From contig NC_020174.2 of the NCBI RefSeq assembly GCF_000224145.3, positions 4,593,026-4,657,025 of the forward strand: a stretch of DNA of 64,000 bases, given 5' to 3'. Shown in pieces: positions 57,063-64,000 of the stretch. The notes beneath the pieces are model-generated. The model saw nothing but the letters and a program-made list of their open reading frames with translations, did not search any database and was not told the DNA's origin. Both the position numbers and the translations under genes were made by a program. This DNA comes from Ciona intestinalis. Lineage: Eukaryota > Chordata > Ascidiacea > Phlebobranchia > Cionidae. Numbering within the stretch: the first letter of the stretch is position 1; the number at the start of each line of letters is the position of its first letter.

Positions 57063-60000
57063 TCAAAATCCTTTCACTCACCTGTTAGTTTTAAACGGGT
57101 TCAAACTTTTGCAAACAAGATATTTAGTTTCTGCTGCAATTCTTTCTTCTTATACATACAAATGACGGCCAATTACGATGACGTAACTCAATTCATCGTA
57201 TGTTTTAATCCACGGGTGTTGACCAGTATAACAGCATCAGCATTACATAACCTATATACCTTACAGCATATTCATAACTACTCCCTATTTCGCCTGTAAA
57301 AATGATCAATATTACACATAGGGTGGTATTATAGTAAACCGACTTAAATCGTGTATTTTTTGTTTAGTCGCCGATTAGAACCATGTGCAATAATTATTAC
57401 AAAAGGCGGTCAAAATTTTATTGACTGAGTTTTAGCCAATCGACTAAAAACGCATAAAATCTTAATTTTGAGGCGACTATATAGATCAGGCGGGTGGCGA
57501 GAACAACACTCGGTTTAACAGCGCAGTCATTGACTGTAATTGCTGCTGATGTTTTGCTTAGAGAAACCAAAATAACGGCGGTTTGGAGAAGATGTGGAAA
57601 TGCGCTCACAAAGCTCTTGAGTAGAATAATCTTGGGGTCAAACAATCCTTCTACATCTACACGATGCCAGGTGTCAGCGCCCATGGGCCACAGATTAGCT
57701 TGGAAGTCTTTATATCCAGGTTCGGCACTTCACACGCGAACAACCCTCGAAAAGTCTTGAAAACTTCGGCCGGAAACTTATCGTCGCAGTAGGTCGAGGT
57801 TTCTGTTCACAACCGAGTTATTGAAGCAATGCTTGTCAGCTGTGACGTTGAAGACGACGTACTTTGTCCACCAAGTGCCGAACATCAGTGTCGGGCTTAA
57901 CTCACAAAGACAACGATGTTTGAACAAGTTTAGATGCAACAACCGCGTTTTTTTAACTGACGTTCTTACCCACATACTTATGTATAGCATGTTTCAGACG
58001 TTGGTTTTAACAACTGTTGTTTCGCTGTTGATTAACCTTTCTTCGTTTTTAAATAACATGAACTTAATAGTAAATTATGTTTATACCACATAAGCTATCC
58101 ATACAGACCTGCAGAAGGGAGAACTTATCGTAACATCGATACTTCATTCCGCTACTACTGTGCTTTCAACAGCAATTTGTTTACCTTTTAACCCCACTAA
58201 GACAGCTATATACCTTGTTGTAAAATATGACAAGTGCCTATCAGTATCTATATCCCTTAATGAATAACACGTATTAATCCTTACGTAGTTAACTATAGAA
58301 CAAGTCAGCTTATCATCGTATAAGTTACTCTGTTACCAGGGTTTGGTGTGCAAAGCTGTATTTAGCACACCTGCTATTCTGTTGCTTATAATTGCCCTTG
58401 GTAAAGTCGGTGGATTGTTCACACTTTAACAAAAGCCTGCTTTTATAGTTGTTATGTAATGACTTTATTCGAATGTTACTGCGCGCTAAACTTAAATCAC
58501 GTTGTTGCTATAGTTGCACCTGTCTCGCTGTGATAAAGTTTACATGAATCTCGCCTCCCTTGTGCGATATTTTGGAAATCCACCGAATGTTGGCTGAATG
58601 TTATGTCGCCTTTGTCGCATTCGCCACGCTTTGTTTCTCTTGATTATAAAGTGATCGGTTACGCGATACGGGCGGAGTTACACAAGGCATTGCCCGCCTA
58701 CAATCAAACACTCAGTGTGCCATCCACAATAAAATACGGGAAGAATTCGGCGAGCTACAAAACAGACTCCTAACCTCGCCGGCGTAAATACGCAACACAC
58801 CCTGTTACTTCACGGTGAGCGCTCTCGTAAGGGAAGGGTCGGCTAATGTTTCACAGTAATTGTGTCTGCCCTCACTTTACCTTTACTTCACCTTTACTTT
58901 AAAGCAATACTCGACAGGGACTAACATTATTAATGCGTATCTTGAACATATATTTACATAGCATAACATAAATTTTATTTATATCTTTGATAATATTAAC
59001 GAAAATTAGATTAATTAAAACATCGAAGAGAAGGGAATTAGCAGCAAAACGACACTCGCTAAAACATGCTGCAGGTTAAAACTACTTGAGAAAAAATATA
59101 TCATGTACTTACTGCAATGCAAACTGACTTATCGTACCGACCTCTTATAAGCGATGACTCACACTCAGATTCCGTTATATCCTGAAACGGAATAACGCAG
59201 TAATACAATGCGAGACGATTGAAACAGTATGCTGTATTAGGCTTAATGTGTGTCGCTATACCGGTAATTATGTATCGGAAACTATACTCAGATTAGGGTG
59301 TAAGGAAGTAGGTACATATTACAATTTAATGACGACGTTACCTCGCATAACCCCCTCACAATAAAGTTCAATTTCATGTGTATGCTACCAAATGGTGGAT
59401 AAGTGTATATATTTGAAGATTTATCAGTGTTATACAGGAAAAGATTCAACTACCTTAAATTTGAAACCCAAATCTCGTTTCTGTAAACCCACATCACTTA
59501 TATATTTAAATTGAAACATCTTCCTAAACAATATATAATTTTTCGCAGTTCAAATGAGTTAAGGTAATGGGCCAACTCTGCCCAAAATCTCAGGTCCCAT
59601 GGCATGTCACACTGTAGAACCTCTCAGCCATATAAAATAGAATGTGGTATACAGTGTTGGGTTGATTGGCCAACGCTAATCTAAACTTCAGGTCATATGG
59701 CGTGGCTCACTGTAGGACCCCCCCCCCATACCACAGAATAGAATATTTACATCAGTCAATCGCCACCACCATTCTAAACAATTGTTTAGATACATGACTC
59801 TCTGTTGCCCCCACGCGGTTATACAACCGGAGTTTGCTATAGCAACGAAAATAAAAACAGAATTACGAAAACGCGTTTTTGTTTTGTTGGCATGTCATTA
59901 ATTGAACAAAGTTTGATACATGTTTAAAGTACAAACCCGTATTGTTTTAAACCTGAATTGGCGTGACCATTTTAAGCTGGTATATAACAGACGTTCGGAT

Positions 60001-61460
60001 ACTCTGACGTATATAGGTAACCGATATTGTATCGTGTGGCTATATATATAATACAGCATAAGTATACAAAACACTTTAAATTATTGAATGAGACCAATCG
60101 AATAAACAGGTAATAGAACACAATTATTTTATTTTCCGCACCAAGTACGACAGCGAATATCAAATTATTGAAACAACGAAAAGAAGGGAATTAACATGCA
60201 TTAACTAAAAAAAGCTACCATTTAAAAGTGCCAATAAATCATTCATATCAGGTTAGTGAAGTGTATACAAAGGAGCCAAGTCCAAAATGAATCACCGCCG
60301 TTCTGTTGAAATAGATTTCTGATTAGCATGTTTTAAACCAGAAACATCGCCGCAAGGTTAGATGTTAAAAAGGGAGTGACGACTTCGATCTGGTTAAACC
60401 AGTTCATCCTGTATAAAGGAAAGTTTATTCATCTGGCTCTATCTATTTGCTATAATATATTACATAACAAAAATTCATGTATCAAAAACTTAAAATCAGA
60501 GTGGCCCATTACCCCAACACCTGTTTTTTTAAACATAATTACATTTGTTTTATCTCTTCGTAAACGACAGTGGAGATCAAATAGAATAAAACAGCGAAAA
60601 GAAGGGAAGTAGCAGCAAAATTACAGTCGGTATATGATTAACAAACTGTGTATGTGCGAATATGCATTTACCAAGTGTGTATGTATAAAGTACTCGACTA
60701 AATCCGCAGCAAAAATGTATTTCAAGAAGTCTTCTGCTGTATTAATACTATGTGGTTTGTAATATATGTAAAACTTGGTAAGTTTCCAACCCAAAAATGC
60801 TCTCCACCATATACTTCTTCAGTGTTTGAATATTTGTATATACACCAACTACCTTCGCATGTGCCCCAGGCGACACGGCGTTTTCTCATTTAGACGGAGT
60901 CCCGCAGGCGCCCACCGGTTATTGGAGACGCCAATTTTGCACGCTGCTGATGCCATATAACCTGCGTATGAATGTGAACTGTAATTGTAACTTGCGAAGT
61001 GTATTGAGTTTCAAGCGATTACTGAAAAAGAATCCGTAAAATCTGCGTTGAAGCAACTCTGCGGTTTTTTATAGTCTGTTCAATATATAAATTATAGTTG
61101 GTGGTGCTTTATTTAAGTTAATCAAATCTAATATTTAATATTCTGTAGTTTAATTTCGTTATAGTATGTTAATAAGATAAATATAATGAGTTGTTATTGT
61201 ATGTAGGTTAGTTATATTTATTAAATTGTTTCGTTACTTTTCAAAGAAACTTTTATACCCTGTTTAAATGGTAAAGCTCTAATGTATTTATACCTTTGTG
61301 GCTGTAAGTCATATTAAATAGATTACTTTGTATCTTATATGACAATACATTATATAAAACTATAATGTATTATATCCGGGTTAACCATGTGCAGCAAATT
61401 GTTTCGTATTTTTCAGTGGCAATTTTGTAGATAGGTGGTAGCCGTAGGTAATATACATAG
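57063..61460. other. Long gene-poor spacer
   Basis: About 4.4 kb with no supported gene. 57480-57990 is GC-richer and has overlapping 70-90-codon open frames on both strands, but none splices or matches a family I know. 58960-59050 and 60540-60640 are copies of the dispersed element with GAAGAGAAGGGAATTAGCAG or its reverse. 59565-59740 holds one or two copies of the GGCCCATGG-type repeat. GC-rich patches at 58650-58860 could be regulatory. Confidence 0.4.
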
Positions 61461-63796
61461 ATGTACAGAATGCTAAGGAAACGGTTAGTAAAGCGGGGAT
61501 TGGAACTGATTGGGGCGGTTGCTGTTGTTTATTTAATGCTGGAGATATTAGAATCACATACCATGGAACCTAGCGAAAGAACGAGGGTAAGAGAATAACT
61601 TGTTGTTTATTTTATATAGTAGGTTGGGGTAAGATGGGACACCTTTTCATTCTTATATCTTGTCTCATTTGGCGTTAAACCAAGAATATTAAAAGAAATA
61701 CAAAACCGCACCCTCACGACTCCTATGGACCGTGTTTTTTTTTGTTGAAAATACGATCCTGATGTTTAGACAATTTGTGCTTAATGTGTCCCATCTTCCC
61801 CCATAGTACTTATATTACTGTGGGGTAAGATGATTACCATTAGCACATCATATCCAATGTTTTCTAATTGTAATTTACCAATTAATAACGCCCTTTTATT
61901 ACTTGTTTACTATCTAATATAGGACGATAAAATATAATAAAACAATGGACCATCTTGCCCCAACCTATGGTACAATTTTAAAGGTGCGAACATTTAAGCT
62001 TGTTTTGTTAATATGGCAGGCGCAGTAGTCTAACAATTACAGTGAGTACTTTATAGGCAAAAAATACGTTAAATCTTCTGCTGATGAATGCCATCCAACA
62101 AATCAAATTCCGCAACTTATTTGTCTTAATGAGGTATATGATTACCATGCGCAAAACACATACCGTTCATAAGTCGCGCAATTCTAAGACCTGGGGCTAT
62201 GATAACGTGAACCATTATAATCAATTTATGGACCATGAAAAACACAACAGATTACACAAAGTTGTCTGAAAGAAGATTAAAAGAATGAGAATAATTTTAA
62301 TATTCGCTGTCACGTTCTGAACAGCCGTGTTTTAACGACTGTCGTTTGGCTACTAATTCTCTTCTCTTAATTGATGTTTTAATTAATTTAACCTTCGCTA
62401 TCGCATTTGAGGAGATAGATAACGTTATATGTTATAAAAGCCGAAAGGTAAATATACTTCAATGCGCGCTGACACACGTATTATAACGACTGTCGTTATC
62501 CAGCCACACGAGGATGAATAACTTACATAGGTGGTAACTCGTAAGCGGACACGAGGTGTATAAAAGATAGAACACCCGTTTTGTAATGACTGCAGTTGCC
62601 CCGATATGCGAGGAAAAACAAATCCATCAATTAATTTACTTCAAATACCCGTAGTCACATATACGTGGCCGTATTCGTGGCAGTGACGTAGTAACACCGT
62701 ATTGGTATTTGAAGGCGTGGGCCATCCATCAAAATTATCGAGGCGGTGTTTGACATTGAGGTCATGAAGGTAGTTCAACCCCGCCTTTCCTTTGCTGGTA
62801 AACTGACACTAATTCTGGGGCCATGTTACAGTAGCTGACCCAGAGGGGGTTCGAGGCTTGACGCTGCTACCATTGTGGACGCACATGGACAAGAAACTTA
62901 AACTTATCAGCAAACCTTATATGATGTATCGCACACGAAACATGGGTTCTTTAAGATTACAAAATTATAAACTGTCACAAGATCTTATACACCTATAATA
63001 GGCTACACCTGGTTGTTACATCATATACAACTAATCATAAATTTAATTACCAACAGAATATACAAGTGCAGTTACCTCAAGGAGGAGGCTCGCAAGACGT
63101 CGCTGTACCTGTGGATCAAATGCAACAACTACAAGAACAGGTAATCATACATTAGCCAATTATGGTGATGTGTCCCATCTTCCCCCGCCCTACCCTAATG
63201 AATGTATGTTTTTTATCGCAATAAAAAAGTAGACAACCTCGTAACCAACTGTTGACATTTGTAGCTATACCACTTCCCCCGCGGTACAATAAAACAAATA
63301 GCGAACAAACATATATTGTATATATTAGCAGCAACAAATATCCCACAAAGATAACCATCATAAGAAAAACCAAATGTGGTGCAAGTAACTTTCCGCCCTA
63401 ATGGAGAATACCGCATTTTAGAAGCAGTTGTTTTCAGTAACAACAACGTAGTTTTAAACTTAAGCTAAATCTGATTTAAATTAAAGTTGTTTATTAGTTG
63501 TGCATATGAGCATATATGGTACTCTGGGGTAAGATGGATACCGTTAGCGCCGAAATAAACGTGTTTTAACTTTGTGAAGATACGGTTACATAATTTGGTA
63601 AATATTCTTTGTTTGCTTCTTAATTGAACGATAAAACAGAATAAAAGCATGGATCATCTTACCCCAACCTACCATATATAGCTTACACAATATCGTATGT
63701 TATACACAGTTACACCAAGTACAAAGAGAGCAAGAGCTTCAGATGTCAAAAATCAACAACCCGCCACCCCAACCCCAGCAACCTATCGCACCACGG
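61461..63796 (+). CDS. N-terminal part of a type II membrane protein (continues past the window)
   Basis: Three exons in phase 0: 61461-61586 (ATG), 63057-63140, 63710-63796, ending at a donor (CGG/GTAAGC) with the rest off the right edge. The start reads MYRMLRKRLVKRGLEL, then the hydrophobic helix IGAVAVVYLMLEIL. A short basic cytosolic end followed by a single anchor helix is typical of a type II Golgi or surface protein. The next exons are Gln/Pro-rich (QLPQGGGSQDVAVP, MQQLQEQ, LHQVQREQELQMSK, PPPQPQQPIAPR), resembling a stalk. The layout fits a glycosyltransferase or a GOLM1/GOLIM4-like protein, but the catalytic part, if any, is not visible, so I do not name it. Confidence 0.55.
61615..61807. 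mobile_element. MITE-like element in the first intron
   Basis: TATAGTAGGTTGGGGTAAGA with TGGGACACC at the left and GTGTCCCATCTTCCCCCATA at the right, in near-perfect inversion, about 190 bp. One of the best copies for defining the ends. Confidence 0.75.
61813..61972. mobile_element. Second MITE-like element, directly adjacent
   Basis: TATTACTGTGGGGTAAGATG at left and CCATCTTGCCCCAACCTATG at right. It lies only a few bases after the previous copy and belongs to the GTACTGTGG subgroup rather than the AGGTTGGGG subgroup. Confidence 0.65.
62320..62640. repeat. Dispersed element followed by a SINE tail
   Basis: 62330-62430 has the family phrases ACGACTGTCGTTTGGCTACT, AATTCTCTTCTCTTAATTG and CTTCGCTATCGCATTTGAGG. 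62465-62620 is a sense SINE tail (GGTAACTCGTAAGCGGACAC, AGAACACCCGTTTTGTAATG, GTTGCCCCGATATGCGAGG). Confidence 0.55.
62842..62905 (+). mobile_element. SINE body fragment
   Basis: GGGTTCGAGGCTTGACGCTG and CTACCATTGTGGACGCACAT, starting exactly at the box B-like GGTTCGAGGC. Truncated on both sides. Confidence 0.5.
63518..63678. mobile_element. MITE-like element in the second intron
   Basis: GGTACTCTGGGGTAAGATGG at left and ATCATCTTACCCCAACCTAC at right, with TTCTTTGTTTGCTTCTTAAT inside. About 160 bp. Confidence 0.65.
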
Positions 63797-63852
63797 GTAA
63801 GCATATAATTAAGATCGGAACGAATGTAGGTATTTTTCTATATTTTTATGTA

Positions 63853-64000
63853 TATAGCAGGGTGGGGGAAGATGGGACACCTTTAGCACACAATAACCAA
63901 ATATCCTGATCGTGTTTTAAATAGTTAACAACGGTTAATGGGAGTCGTAGAAGTACGGTTTTATAATTGTGAATGTTCTTTGTTTGCTATCAAGTGGGAC
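63853..64000. mobile_element. MITE-like element cut by the window edge
   Basis: ATATAGCAGGGTGGGGGAAG with ATGGGACACC, then AACCAAATATCCTGATCGTG and TTCTTTGTTTGCTATCAAGT. The right terminus is outside the window. Confidence 0.6.

Noticed and set aside
57418-57990. Overlapping open frames of 70-90 codons on both strands in a GC-richer patch
   Set aside because: Frames on both strands are equally long, each is broken by stops, and no splice arrangement or family match makes one strand convincing.
1-64000. Bacterial features such as operons with ribosome binding sites, CRISPR arrays or phage genes
   Set aside because: All supported genes are spliced animal genes; no regularly spaced repeat array or phage-type gene was found.

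Overview
This window looks like nuclear DNA of a chordate with small introns, most likely an ascidian of the Ciona type. It is AT-rich, every multi-exon gene has GT-AG introns of roughly 50-900 bp, genes are packed on both strands, and introns and spacers are full of short tRNA-derived SINE pieces and small inverted-terminal elements. The gene set is animal: an axoneme-type coiled-coil protein, PIP5KL1, CLCA, RRP1, MTRF1L and UNC93. A run of exactly 500 N (8053-8552) marks an assembly gap. The species is inferred from style, not proven.

Layout. 229-1303 (+): last three exons of an unrecognised protein. 3153-7209 (+): coiled-coil gene of the CCDC183/CCDC63/ODAD group, interrupted by an in-frame TGA. 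9630-14196 (+): eight-exon PIP5KL1 homologue, 456 aa. 14630-23151 (-) and 23898-33262 (-): two head-to-tail CLCA genes, each ending in two chitin-binding (peritrophin-A) domains. The first encodes 1084 aa and is intact; the second carries a one-base insertion. 34346-39029 (-): RRP1/Nop52, ten exons, 736 aa. 39382-40680 (-): single-exon mitochondrial release factor (MTRF1L type), 432 aa. 41926-44290 (-): UNC93-like membrane protein with a 26-bp tandem duplication at one exon start and a SINE-encoded C-terminus. 46605-47199 (+): two-exon lysine-rich 94-aa protein. 48307-52633 (-): eight-exon, 564-aa disordered protein with CRE-like palindromes in its coding exons. 52634-61460: about 9 kb of repeats with no gene I can support. 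61461 to the right edge (+): first three exons of a type II membrane protein.

How the genes relate. The clear functional unit is the CLCA pair, secreted self-cleaving metalloprotease/VWA proteins that here also carry chitin-binding modules, which fits a chitin-containing mucus or gut lining. The pair arose by tandem duplication, and patches of near identity suggest later gene conversion. RRP1 and MTRF1L lie 352 bp apart on the same strand; the other neighbours look unrelated.

Caution. Three genes carry single local breaks in otherwise clean exon chains, and the sequence on the two sides of the N gap is duplicated. In a very polymorphic genome these may be haplotype or assembly errors and not true pseudogenes. 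Exon edges were read by eye from splice signals and phase; exon sums divide by three for every gene called complete.
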